The position numbers and the translations under genes are program-made. From the NCBI GenBank assembly GCA_012845835.1, contig JABAKD010000008.1, positions 6,866,775-6,930,774 on the forward strand: a stretch of DNA of 64,000 nt, given 5' to 3'. This DNA is from Undaria pinnatifida. Its lineage: Eukaryota; Sar; Phaeophyceae; Laminariales; Alariaceae. Shown here in pieces: positions 54,692-64,000 of the stretch. How positions within the stretch are numbered: position 1 is the stretch's first letter; each line of letters starts with the position of its first letter. The notes below the pieces were generated by a model, which was not told the origin of the DNA, searched no databases, and saw only the letters and a list, made by a program, of their open reading frames with translations.

Positions 54692-57600
54692 TCAACCCCC
54701 CGCGTCGAAAATCTGGAAGTTCATCATCATTCCCGTGTCGCTATGACCAAAGATGTGGCAGTGGGCCACGGCTGGACGAGAGACCACCAGCGGCAGCACC
54801 GGCGAGAGAGGGGTGGGGGGTGGGGAGGGGGGAATACTCATTTGTTGCTTGCCTTAGTCAGTCGACCACTGTCCACGCATCCCTTTCGAGACGGAGCACA
54901 GTTCCTCCTTCTATTCACAAATAGAGACACCTCCATAATTAGGGAGCTCCGTAATTTTTGTCACATACTATGAAGCAGGGGGGTGGGACTCCATATACAT
55001 GCATCGCCGTAGTTGTATGACCATACCAGGTAGCCATTAGTAGCTATTAGACCCTCGCATATCTACAATGCCGCGACGGAGAAGGGGCGGCGGCGGGGGG
55101 GGGGGGGGGGAGGGGGACAGAAGGCAACGCGGACGCACAAGGTGTATAAGCACTGAGCACGCGTGCTACGCTAGAGGATTTCGTTTAGTTTGTGTCCAAG
55201 GTATGCCTGACTGACGGTATGATACCACTCAGTACTAACAATAATCAGCCTGAGGAACGGCCTAATTCGCCGTCGGAATCCCGTTTTTTGGTTCTATGGC
55301 GCTATTCGTTATTTTAGGCATTATAGGCATTAATAGGTGTTAATAAGCAATAGTAGGCATTAATAGGCATTTATAAGCCTTAATAGGCATCAATAAGCAT
55401 TAATAGGCATTAATAGGCGTTAACAGGCATTACTTAATAGGCCATGCAACGGTAGAGGCATACCATGTTTTTTCTGTGACGCCGCCTCACTTTGAGGAAC
55501 TCCATCCATACCGCACCCCAAAAAAACTGATGTTGAGAAAATTGAAAAAGCAACAACTAACTGATGAAAAATCCCTTGCATAGCCAAGGCGTATGATACC
55601 AAAAAACTCATACCTGGTATCATATTGCAAAACGAGAATGGCATTCGGACGGTTTGTTGGGGGGTAGCCCTCTCCTGGGGGGATCCATGTACAACGACAA
55701 AAAAAAAGGTGGTCAACACTGCTGCGAAATTTTCAAGCGTCTCCGAGAGTAGCAGCACGAGCGCGTATTAATAGCAGTAGTACGATATCGTAGGGCTATG
55801 CCGCACCCCCCCCGTCCTGTACGGCCCCTCCTTGCATTGTTGTTGTATTTTTCGGACGCCGACGTTTCTCATCCCCCAATAGCTACAAGGCTCAGTTTGG
55901 GGTAGGCACTCGGTTAACCTTGCGCAAGTGGTCAAATGGCCTCCAATCCATTGCGATTTTCACGCGCAGGTTCGGGTCCTGCCGACGACGCCACTTGTGA
56001 AGGAGTTAGAGGGTATTGACCACTTGAAGAAGGATAACCGATTGCCTACCAAAAAAAACTAAGCCTTACAGCCCAATCGGCAGCAAGTAAGTGCCCGATG
56101 CTGTAGCCATCAATTTTCACTGTAAAATATTTCCCTTTTTAACCCCCCAAGGGGAACAAAGGAGCCCAGCCATTCAGAAACTATTACTTAATACCGACGG
56201 TACTGGAAATCTCACAGCAAACAATTTCCCAAGAAAAAAAAGGTTTGGTTTAAGTATCGGTTTTCCATTTATTTGCACCGGCCTAAAGTAGTCCCGCCAT
56301 TCAGAAAATGTTTTAGCCCAACAAGAAACAGTCACCCCCCCGGTAGCACGCCTCATTGAAATTCACTTGTAGTTTCAATTATCATCAAAATTCGTTTTTT
56401 TTAGGTGAGGTATATGGTACTCGCTACACGAAAGAGGTGTGCGACACACCAGCTTTCCCTCTGACTGAGTGAAGGTGGTGGTGGCTCGAGGAGCTCCCAT
56501 GCTTTCTGAGGCAAAAGCTTATTTCGAGAAAATAAAAAAAGTACCGCCCGATGAACCAAGCCATCATAGCCATCATGAGCCATCACAGCCATCATAAGCC
56601 ATCACAGCCATCATAATAAGCCATCACAGCCTAGCTAGACACGAAAAAAAAAACAGGTTGAAAAAACAAAAATTGGCATTAATCCCGACCATTTGGGGTT
56701 AGGGAGGGTGAAGGAGAAGCGTCCTTGAAGGGAAAAAAACAAAAAAAAAACAAAAAAAAAACAGAAAAGGCGCCACCTGTACCGCCGTAGCACGCGTTGT
56801 ATGTAGAGCTCTCCATAGGAAAATCCCCCTAATGGCAGGCTGCCATCCGCACCGTAGATGCGTCTAAACGGCGAGTGTATATATATACAGTATATATATT
56901 ATAAAAATAAAAATACACTCCAGCTAGCTGTGAGATCGAATGTTTCGTCGAAACTCATCTTTGCAAGCTGTGTGTGACACTCCGATCGCGCGTATTACGG
57001 GTTGTGTGTCCTCATTAAGGATATAGGTCGGCGACTCCCCTTGCAACTACAGTGTAGCTATCGGGGTCAACAGGGTGATGTTAGTCAGTCTGTGCGCGGA
57101 AACTATAAAACCCGTTTTTGAGGGGGGCAAAATCTGACAGCTGTGGAAGGAAATGCAGTTTATCAAGTGAATCATATATATATATATATATAGGAGCGGG
57201 TACTCGGGGAGGGGGGCGAAGTCATTTTATAAAAATGTTCCAAAGACGTCAGCCGTGAGTTCGACGAATTCCGGGTCAATACTCATCCTTGCAAGCTGCG
57301 TTGTTGTTGGTACTTGTAATGTGCTTTGTGAGTGAGTTTTTTCTTAATGGGAGGGGTCCTATTTTTTTTTTTTTTAAATACTTCGTATATATACTCGTAC
57401 ATGTTTTGTTTTTCTCCACTATAATGGTTGGTGTTGGTATTTTATTAAAATATTTTATGAGCGTCATTTTGTTGGCTGCCTTCGTCATTTGACCATTGAC
57501 CACCGCAAGAATCACTTTCGAGGCGTAGCACTGCTGCTCCTACTCCGAATAGAGACGCCTCCAACATCTGGGCGCTCCTTTACGTTTCTTCCATATATTG

Positions 57601-60064
57601 GATTTAAAAAAAATGTTGCTTATGTTATCAAGCGTGCGTTCGAGGAGAGATATTCATCGACACGAATGGAACCGAGAAGGAAAAAAGGCATAAAAAGCGT
57701 TTTCTTTATGTTATCAAGCGTGCGTTCGGGGAAATATACTCGGCGATACGAACGGAATCGACCGACGGACGGACATGCGAACCGACGGAAAATAGCTACT
57801 TTGTTTTTCATTTTATGTTGTCAGGCGTGTGTTCGGGGAGAGATGTTCGGCGATACAAATGGAACCGACCGACGGACGGACATGCGGACCGACGGAAAAT
57901 AGCTACTTTGTTTTGTATTTTGTGTTATCAAGCGTGCGTTCGGGGAGATATGTTCGGCGATACGAACGGAATCGACCGACGGACGGACATGCGGACCGAC
58001 GGAAAATAGCTACTTTATTTTTTATTTTATGTTGTCAGGCGTGTGTTCGGGGAGAGATGTTCGGCGATACAAATGGAACCGACCGACGGACGGACGCGTG
58101 GGCCAACGGAAAAACAGTCATACGAGCGAAAGAACCAACGAACGAATTAACAGTGAACGCATAAAAAAGGCAGGAGGGCCTCTATCAACGTATACAAAGG
58201 GCGTCCGCTCCTAAGAAATTCGGTCGGAAGGATCTGAGGCATGTTTTCTCGCGATAATGAAGAAATTTGACGTAAGAAATGGGTCTCAGGGTCGGGGTGC
58301 CATACTAAATCCTGTATATCTGTAAACGACAAAGTAGTGGTCCCTCTACAGTGCCTGTATGTGCACTATAGAGGGAAATACAGGCACTATAGCTGCAACC
58401 GGCACTACTCCGCATACTGGAACTACTGGTTGTTTCCATCTGTGCCAAGCGATTTCACAGGCACTATAGCGGGCAACCGGCACTACTCAACCGGCACTTC
58501 TTTTCATAGGTCCTATAGCGGGCAACCGGCACTACTCAGCCGGCACTACAGAGGGACCACTACTGTAGTCAATAGTGGCATGATTCGGGTTCTGCTTCTG
58601 CTTCTGCTTCAGCTTCTGCGTCTGGTTTTGCTGGGTCTGCCACTCACCCTCCCCGGTGAAGTCATCCGCCCTCCAGCGTACGGTCACGTTGCCTGGGGTA
58701 GGCACCGATATCGTGTCCCGCCAGTCTCCGACGTTCCAGTCCGGGCCCTCGTCTCCCCAGCTGCTTCCCACCACCTCACGGCGTCGGCCACAATGGGCAA
58801 TAACAACAACAAGCACAGAAACAAAGAAAGGAAAAAACTAAAACAGAACGAAACGAAACGAAATGAAACGACACGAAACGAAACGAAACGAAACGAAACG
58901 AAACGAAACGAAACGAAACGAAACGAAACGAAACCAAGAAAAAAAAAAAAAACATCGTCGCAAACACAAACACAAAACACAAACAAAACAACAACAAAAA
59001 AGAGCGCACGATAGAGCACTTACCAACCACGCGAGGCCGCCGCTGCCGCCACCATCGCCATTGCGGCCCCACTCGGCAGACCACGCGGCGGAAACAAGTA
59101 CCCACCTTTTTAAATGACGGTTATCCGTCATACCATCTACTGTGGTGGCACCCCGGCTTGAGAGAGAGGGTAAGATACAATATAATACAGTTAAAACAGG
59201 GCTAATCGGCTGGGACCGAACGAACAATAACATAGTAGCTACTTGGAATTAGTGTGGTACAGTATTTTCAGGAGTAAGAGTTAAGTGAGAACGCTAATAA
59301 TGTAAGGAGAGGCACTTTCGGCGAGAACCGTACCTCTCTTAGGTCGGGGTACGTACACTGTACACTACACGACCAAGCACGCACCTGAAAATGGTTGACG
59401 TGTAGATGGAACGGATGTCCATCGCGGGTGGTTTGCCCTGGCCCCGCCCTATCGCACGTCTCCATCTCCTCTTCCTCCTCACCAACCATCCCCTCCCTCA
59501 GCCCTCTTCTTCGCCCGCTTCCCCCCCTTCGCTCCCGCAGCGCTCGTGTCTTCCTACCACCACCATTGCCGCCACCACCACCATCGTTATCATCATCACC
59601 ACCGCCATCACCACCACCATCACCACTATTACCACCACCACCGCCGCCACCGCCGCCGCCACCGCCGCCGCCACCACCACCACCGGTACCTGGATTTATC
59701 GATCCGTCTGAGGTCACTCGGCGTGGGGATTCGCAGCCCTCCGCCCCTTCCCCTTTACCGAGCCTCTTGTTGACGATAACCCACTCTTCGACGGCTCCGA
59801 GGGGTACTCTCCGCGACACGCTGTAGGGGTCGTATTGAACCCCGTTGACGCCGTACCAGGTGTACGCCTGGTTTAAGTGGGACACTTTTTCGGCCTGGTT
59901 GAACTCGAATACGAAACGAGACACCTGAAGCGGAGTACAAAACGCGGGCGGTTGATGCTTCAGATGCGGCAGATGTGGCCGCACCGGCATAATTGTGAGC
60001 ATCGTTAGTGTTGTTGTGACAGTCATCATCATCATCATCATCAATATCATCATATCATCATCAA

Positions 60065-60098
<34 letters not shown>

Positions 60099-63000
60099 GT
60101 CATCACCATCACCACCATCACCACCATCATCATCATCACCATCACCATCATCGCCACCATCATCATCATCATCATCGTCGCCATCATCACCTATCCCGCA
60201 CCCCCTCCAGTCCCCCCCCCCAACCCCCCACCCTCTCGAGCATTTTGCTCGCAATCGAACCCCCCACCCCCCCCACCTCTCTTGCGTTTCGCTTGCAATC
60301 GGTGGTTTGTATACTTGTGATGCCGCTACCTACTGATCTATCGAGGTAGAAAAAGATCGACACACGACGCGTATGAAAATACATGGAAGTGTGGTGAGCT
60401 TAAGCTTTATTTTCCCCGATCCGCCGGAGGATAAAAGAAAAAAAAGAAGAAAAAAAATCTTATCCGGTCCAGGGTAAGCCTTACAGCGCCCCGCCCCCCC
60501 CTCGCTTGGAACGGTGGGAACTTTGGGGCATATCGGTTGATGGATCTCTGTATAACGGTCGCAGGTGCCTCCGCCCAAACTTCGTTCCAACTTTCATGGG
60601 GACCCATGGTTGACACGTTCTAGGACGCAGGCGTAATCGCCTCTCTAACAGACATGTTGGAAGTGATATTGGGACCCGTGAGCGAGCAAGACGCCTGCTA
60701 CCATACTAAGGTATGAAAACTACTTTATTGGGGCAAACAAAAAAAAAAAACTGAATGACCAGGCTCCTTAACCCCTTTAAAGCCCCCAGATCCCTCCCTG
60801 TACTAACTTCAAGTAAATTCGTTCGCAAAAAGGGTTTCCAGGTTGTAAAGGCTTTAACCCAAAGCCGTCGTAATATCACGTTATTCTTGTTTCCGCGATG
60901 TGAAGTCTCTTTTTCATGCCTAGGCCAGGCCTAATGTGTTTTGGGTCATCGGAGTTGCATCATCGGGGTTGCATTTTTAAGTTTTGGTCGAACACTAGCG
61001 CTTTCGGATGAGGGTACAGAGGTCCCTCGAGTGGCTATGAGCCGCAGAAAAAAAGTCGGTGCACTTGGTGCGCCTTCACTAGCACCGCAGCATGTGTCTG
61101 AAGGCGTTACCCACCGAGCTGCCCCGGGCCAAAGATGAGAATCGACTACACCCAGCCAGGGGCAAGCCTAATGACTTCACCACGACTCGTTCGTGCGTAA
61201 CACCCTACCCACTTCCAGGTAACCCTACAGCGGCAGCAGGTGATGACGACGTTTTTATGTTTTTTTCATTGCTCGGTTGATCCGAAAACAAACCCTCGGT
61301 AAGTTAGTTGGCTATGCGCCGGCGGCCTATGTTACGCACCGTTTTTATAACAACAGGGAGGGTGTTTGCGATTTCCGAAAAATTTCGTTGGGTTGAGAAA
61401 AAACATATCGAGTGGTAACATGAATCATTTTTATCCCACGGCGGGAGGCTGCAGCTGTTGAACTAAAGGTTTGTGACCTTCTGACCCCCTCACGCGTGGA
61501 ACTAGGGCGCTTAGCACGACATTTTCACGAGTACAACAATGGTTGATTTTAGGACTGGCGCATAGGAAAACGCTGGTCGGGTCGCGCGCGAACGACTGTT
61601 TTTTTTTTTCGAGGTCATGTTTCGGGGACGCGTGCTACGTTATAGAGGTAGCACTTTTTTTCGTCCGAAATGGACCACGTTTTTGAATGACGGGGCTCCT
61701 TAACCCCCAAAAATCGTCGGAAAAAATGGGACCTTTTTTTTGCAGGATGCTCGTTGTATCTACCTGCGAGGCCAGGGTTGGAATTTTCATCCGGGAGTCG
61801 TCCTACGATAGCCCCCCCAACTTTTCTTTAACGGTTATCGCCGGTTTTGAAACCAACTGCCGGTCGTATCTCCTGAAATGCGGTCCCTTGAAAACCCGAC
61901 GCCATCTCGTTCGATGGACCTTTGCACACAATAAAAATATATGGAGGCCTTTTGTTAATAGCATCCTTCCTCGTGTCGGGCAGCCATGAAACGTTCGTTA
62001 AAGAAAGTCGCTGGTTTTGAGAGGGGATATCGTAGAATCAGCCCCGGGTAGTCAGTTTTATTTTTCTTGAAAATAAGTTTTGTGGGATAAGACACGTCTC
62101 AAGCTCCTAGAGCGAGGACCCTTGGAAGAAAAAAAGTGGTGCACCTCTGTCGTAGCGCGCGTCTCGGGTGAGATGTTGAGCTTCTCATGTTGCTCATAGG
62201 AGCTCAAAAAAAATCTTCTGATGCACCCCTTCCGTGGAATAACCCTAACCCTAAGATTGGCACATAGGCTTCCCTTCCCGACTCCCTACCCAACCAAAAA
62301 TTGATTGATATCCCGTAAACGCCCTAACACCTCATCGTCCGGTACGGCTCTTAGGTCCGTCAGCAGGCGGTTCGAGCCCGAAGCGCTCGGCGATTCGGTG
62401 GGAAGGTTCATGTCCATCGCCTCCCCGCCTACGTCCAGAAAAGCCAACGCCCCTGCGTTGAGAATTTTAGTTTTTTTCGCGCGAAAAAAAAAAAAGGAAC
62501 AAGAAGCCACGGGCGGGATGAGATTTTTGCAGTGGAGCAAAAGGCGGGATCAGGTTTTCCATGAAGCAGAGGAAGCGGGGTGGTGATATTGAAACACAAA
62601 GCTCAAGGGTGCCGATGCGTTTTTTTTATGGGACGAAAAATAAAAGACCGGGTCATGTTCTTAATGGACAATAGAGGCGAGATGAAACTTTGCAAATGAA
62701 GAAAAAAAGGAGGCGGAATTATGACTTTTGCGAAACTTTGAAAATGAAGAAAAAAAAGAGGCGGAATTATGATATTTGCAAGCAAAAAAGTCTCAGGACG
62801 ATGAGGCTTGCAACGGAAACAAAGGCGGGGGAAGATTCTGCACCCTGGCCCTAATCCTGACCCTAACCCTGACCCTAACCCCAGCTCCTTTGCCCCTAAC
62901 CCCAACCCTAACCTCAACCCTAACCCTAGCCCTAATCCTACCCCTAACCCCGACCCCGAACCCAAACTCAACACTAACCCTAGCCTTGGCGCTAACCCAG

Positions 63001-63471
63001 ACCCTAATTCTGACCTTCCCGTCCCTGCTTCTCACCTTCAAACACATCGGTTTTCTTCCCCAGGTAGGTCATGGGCGACTGCACGCCATCGACGGCGTGG
63101 GATGAGACGAGCCGATACACCCCAGGCCGGTCGCACTTCACTGCCAAATCTGCCCGAGAACCTGGCGGAAGCACCACGTGGCCCCCACCCCCGCCCTGCC
63201 TCCTCGGCTCCTCGAGGTAGACGCCGTCTCTCGCCAGCGTTAGCAGCATGCAACCCGCGTCGCTACCGCCATCACCATCACCACCACCACTACCACCACC
63301 ACCACCACCGCCGCCGCCGCCATCACCATCACCGCCGCCGCCATCGTCGTCATAGTGAGAGGACGGAAAGATGGAAATATACATGTGGTCGTTGTTCCCG
63401 CCGTGTACGAGGCGAACGCGAAATGCCTCCCCGGGCTGAGCCTCGACGATCGGTTGGTACTGGCCGTTTAC
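54692..63471 (-). CDS. Multicopper oxidase, C-terminal part (5' end beyond the window)
   Basis: Exons on the minus strand: 63036-63471, 62295-62452, 59759-59924, 59385-59437, 58648-58774 and 54692-54771 (stop 54692-54694). All phases match and the sum is 340 codons with stop. First exon: VNGQYQPIVEAQPGEAFRVR and LARDGVYLEEP...VVLPPGSRADLAV, the second cupredoxin domain; then ALAFLDVGGEAMDMNLPTES and FVFEFNQAEKVSHLNQAYTW. Copper-binding motifs of domain 3: GHPFHLHVNHFQ and AHCHIFGHSDTGM (His-Cys-His, His, axial Met), so the catalytic centre looks intact. Members oxidise phenols, metals or other donors while reducing O2 to water. The signal peptide and domain 1 must lie right of 64000. The donor at 62294 (GTTGGG) is weak but fits phase. 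The 321-bp Gly-rich stretch 59438-59758 is taken as an intron (GTAAAG...CCAG), although it is also open in frame. Confidence 0.85.
54810..55113 (-). mobile_element. Short non-autonomous LINE derivative: module B then A, minus orientation
   Basis: On the minus strand 55113-54972 is module B (CCGTCGCGGCATTGTAGATA, GGTCATACAACTACGGCGAT) and 54960-54840 is module A (TTATGGAGGTGTCTCTATTT, CGTCTCGAAAGGGATGCGTG, CAAGCAACAAATGAGTATTC). The poly-C tail then runs to within about 35 bp of the acceptor of the last multicopper oxidase exon. Confidence 0.65.
55310..55442 (+). repeat. Minisatellite, 11-12-bp unit TTAATAGGCAT
   Basis: About eleven imperfect units of TTAATAGGCAT/TTAATAAGCAT, in the last intron of the multicopper oxidase gene. 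Confidence 0.85.
55925..56068 (+). mobile_element. tRNA-Ser-derived SINE
   Basis: Head: GCAAGTGGTCAAATGG (A-box-like, D arm), CCATT anticodon-stem remnant, then CGCGCAGGTTCGGGTCCTGC (a perfect T-arm, GCAGG/CCTGC, with B-box GGTTCGGGTCC) and CGACGACG of the acceptor side, the arrangement of a serine tRNA. The body GAAGGAGTTAGAGGGTATTG...GCCTACC follows and ends in a short A run. Body copies lie at 45262-45420 and 45487-45655. The anticodon loop is damaged, so it is not a functional tRNA gene. Confidence 0.65.
56925..57470. repeat. Two dispersed repeats side by side
   Basis: 56925-57175 is the reverse complement of 47560-47830 (TGAGATCGAA, GTCGAAACTCATCTTTGCAA, CCTCATTAAGGATATAGGTC). 57225-57470 matches 34676-34910. 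An AT microsatellite lies at 57175-57192. Confidence 0.75.
57475..57600 (-). mobile_element. LINE 3'-end fragment (module A), tail absent
   Basis: On the minus strand: CCAATATATGGAAGAAACGT, AGATGTTGGAGGCGTCTCTA, TCGGAGTAGGAGCAGCAGTG and AATGGTCAAATGACGAAGGC. The poly-C tail is missing. Confidence 0.6.
57623..58113 (+). repeat. Tandem repeat, 107-bp unit, five copies
   Basis: Units begin at 57623 (shorter), 57709, 57816, 57923 and 58030 with TGTT(A/G)TCA(A/G)GCGTG(C/T)GTTCG and contain ACCGACCGACGGACGGACAT. Two subtypes alternate (ATCAAGCGTGC and GTCAGGCGTGT), suggesting growth by doublets. In the last intron of the multicopper oxidase gene. Confidence 0.9.
58337..58560. mobile_element. 224-bp MITE with 19-bp inverted ends and TA flanks
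   Basis: Left end GTGGTCCCTCTACAGTGCC; right end GGCACTACAGAGGGACCAC, its reverse complement except for two bases. TA flanks both sides (58335-58336 and 58561-58562), as for Tc1/mariner-type insertion. The interior repeats GGGCAACCGGCACTACT. It lies about 90 bp from the donor of the 58648-58774 exon, inside the intron. Confidence 0.8.
58843..58934. repeat. ACGAA pentamer array
   Basis: About 17 ACGAA units with minor changes at the left, followed by poly-A. Intronic, just upstream (minus-strand sense) of the multicopper oxidase exon 58648-58774. Confidence 0.9.
60020..60185. repeat. ATC microsatellite
   Basis: CATCAT/CACCAT repeats of about 160 bp in the intron just upstream (minus-strand sense) of the 59759-59924 exon. 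The poly-Asp/Gly frame across it is not coding in my model because it precedes the acceptor at 59925. Confidence 0.85.
60390..62290. other. Intron of the multicopper oxidase gene, dispersed repeats
   Basis: 60390-60450: 3' end similar to the A-tailed element at 51150. 60760-60860: ACTTCAAGTAAAT-family copy. 61500-61620 and 62165-62275: relatives of the 169-bp tandem unit. 61790-62040: GCATCCTTCCTCGTGTCG-family copy. No exon found. Confidence 0.55.
62690..62780 (+). repeat. Short direct repeat, about 50-bp unit
   Basis: GAAACTTTG(C/A)AAATGAAGAAAAAAA(G)GAGGCGGAATTATGA occurs twice in succession, in the intron between the first two multicopper oxidase exons. Confidence 0.8.
62843..63027. repeat. 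Degenerate telomere-like array, CCCTAA strand
   Basis: About 185 bp of CCCTAACCCTGA/CCCTAACCCCAA units, ending a few nt from the donor of the 63036-63471 exon. Length and degeneracy resemble the opposite-strand array at 7360-7545. Confidence 0.75.
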
Positions 63472-64000
63472 CTTCGCGACAGACGCGCGAAAGGACGGGT
63501 GAAAGGGATGGACGAAAGGATGGGAAAAAAGGGCGGACGAAAGGACGGACGGACGGACGGAGGAACAGACGCACGTGAGCAGATAGAGGGATGGTAGAGA
63601 GCAGAAGGGATGTTTTGGGGAGGGGGTTGAGGGCGGGGGTCGTGGGATGGACGAACGGATGGATGAAAGGATAGACGAAAGGACGAACGAACGGACGGAC
63701 GATAGGACGGACAGATGGACAGACGGATGGACCGGCGCGCGCGCACAGAGAGGGTAGAGAAAGTGTTTCGGGGGGCGGGTTCGTGGCGGCCAAGGATAGG
63801 TAGGTGCAGCGTGCCATGTGACAGGCGAAAGAGCTAGCTCCTTTTTTATCAAACGCTGATTCCCTTTAGAACTGCACGTTCGTTTTTCGCGACAGCCTGC
63901 TTGAAGTGAATGTGATATCACTTAGCTGCACAGCGTAACGCGACGAAGTGCAACACACCGCACGATGACAAAGGTGCAGCACGTTGTTTACATGCTGAAG
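63472..64000. other. Intron of the multicopper oxidase gene to the window edge
   Basis: Contains GGACGGACGGAC/GAAAGGAC repeats (63500-63560 and 63640-63725). On the minus strand these are pyrimidine-rich (GTCCGTCC) just before the acceptor at 63472. The long minus-strand frame here is Ser/Pro/Val-rich repeat, not protein. Confidence 0.55.

Noticed and set aside
57620-58164. Repeated open frames with RPTDGHADRRKIATLF
   Set aside because: Byproduct of the 107-bp minisatellite; the unit length is not a multiple of three so the frame changes each unit.
63472-63921. Extension of the multicopper oxidase exon upstream
   Set aside because: The frame is Ser/Val/Pro repeat from GGAC microsatellites; a proper acceptor lies at 63472 just before VNGQYQP.

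Overview
The window looks like nuclear DNA of a eukaryote with large, intron-rich genes and a very repeat-rich background. Coding exons are short, have GT-AG borders, and are separated by introns of 0.2 to 6 kb. The rest is microsatellites, minisatellites, long poly-C/poly-G runs, remnants of non-LTR retrotransposons, a tRNA-derived SINE and several small inverted-repeat (MITE-like) elements. There is no bacterial gene organisation. A photosynthetic stramenopile, perhaps a brown-alga-like genome, would fit the gene families and the style of the retroelements. That placement is inference and is weak.

Layout. 301-14143 (+): a nine-exon gene, rebuilt here from splice sites and matching phases, for a 509-residue protein of unknown function with a hydrophobic C-terminus. 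Its introns hold a degenerate LINE (10.4-12.3 kb), three copies of a GACCC-rich inverted-repeat element and several tandem repeats. A decayed copy of its last exon follows it (14.47-14.66 kb). 14.7-27.8 kb has no intact gene: a G-rich minisatellite, a long hexamer array, a 169-bp tandem repeat, and the broken remains of a second retroelement on the minus strand (21.8-24.1 kb). 27865-36388 (-): a four-exon alkaline-phosphatase-superfamily (nucleotide pyrophosphatase/phosphodiesterase-like) gene. 36772-39696 (+): a divergently transcribed short-chain dehydrogenase/reductase gene with very long low-complexity segments. 39.7-48.4 kb: repeats. 48406-49059 (-): an OTU-type cysteine protease ORF, with a recent truncated tandem copy at 49269-49706. 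49.9-54.7 kb: mobile-element debris, including a 753-bp element with 17-bp terminal inverted repeats and an 8-bp near-duplicated flank. 54692-63471 (-): the 3' part of a multicopper oxidase gene; its 5' part lies beyond the right edge.

The most notable structural observation concerns a LINE family whose 3' ends terminate in poly(C). In at least two genes (exon 7 of the first gene, last exon of the multicopper oxidase) the C-rich tail of a sense-oriented fragment of this family lies directly upstream of the 3' splice site, where it could serve as the polypyrimidine tract. Short fragments keep two separate modules of the element in a fixed order, as internally deleted non-autonomous derivatives would. 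No pathway links the genes. Two of them (phosphodiesterase-like and dehydrogenase) share a 0.4-kb divergent promoter interval.
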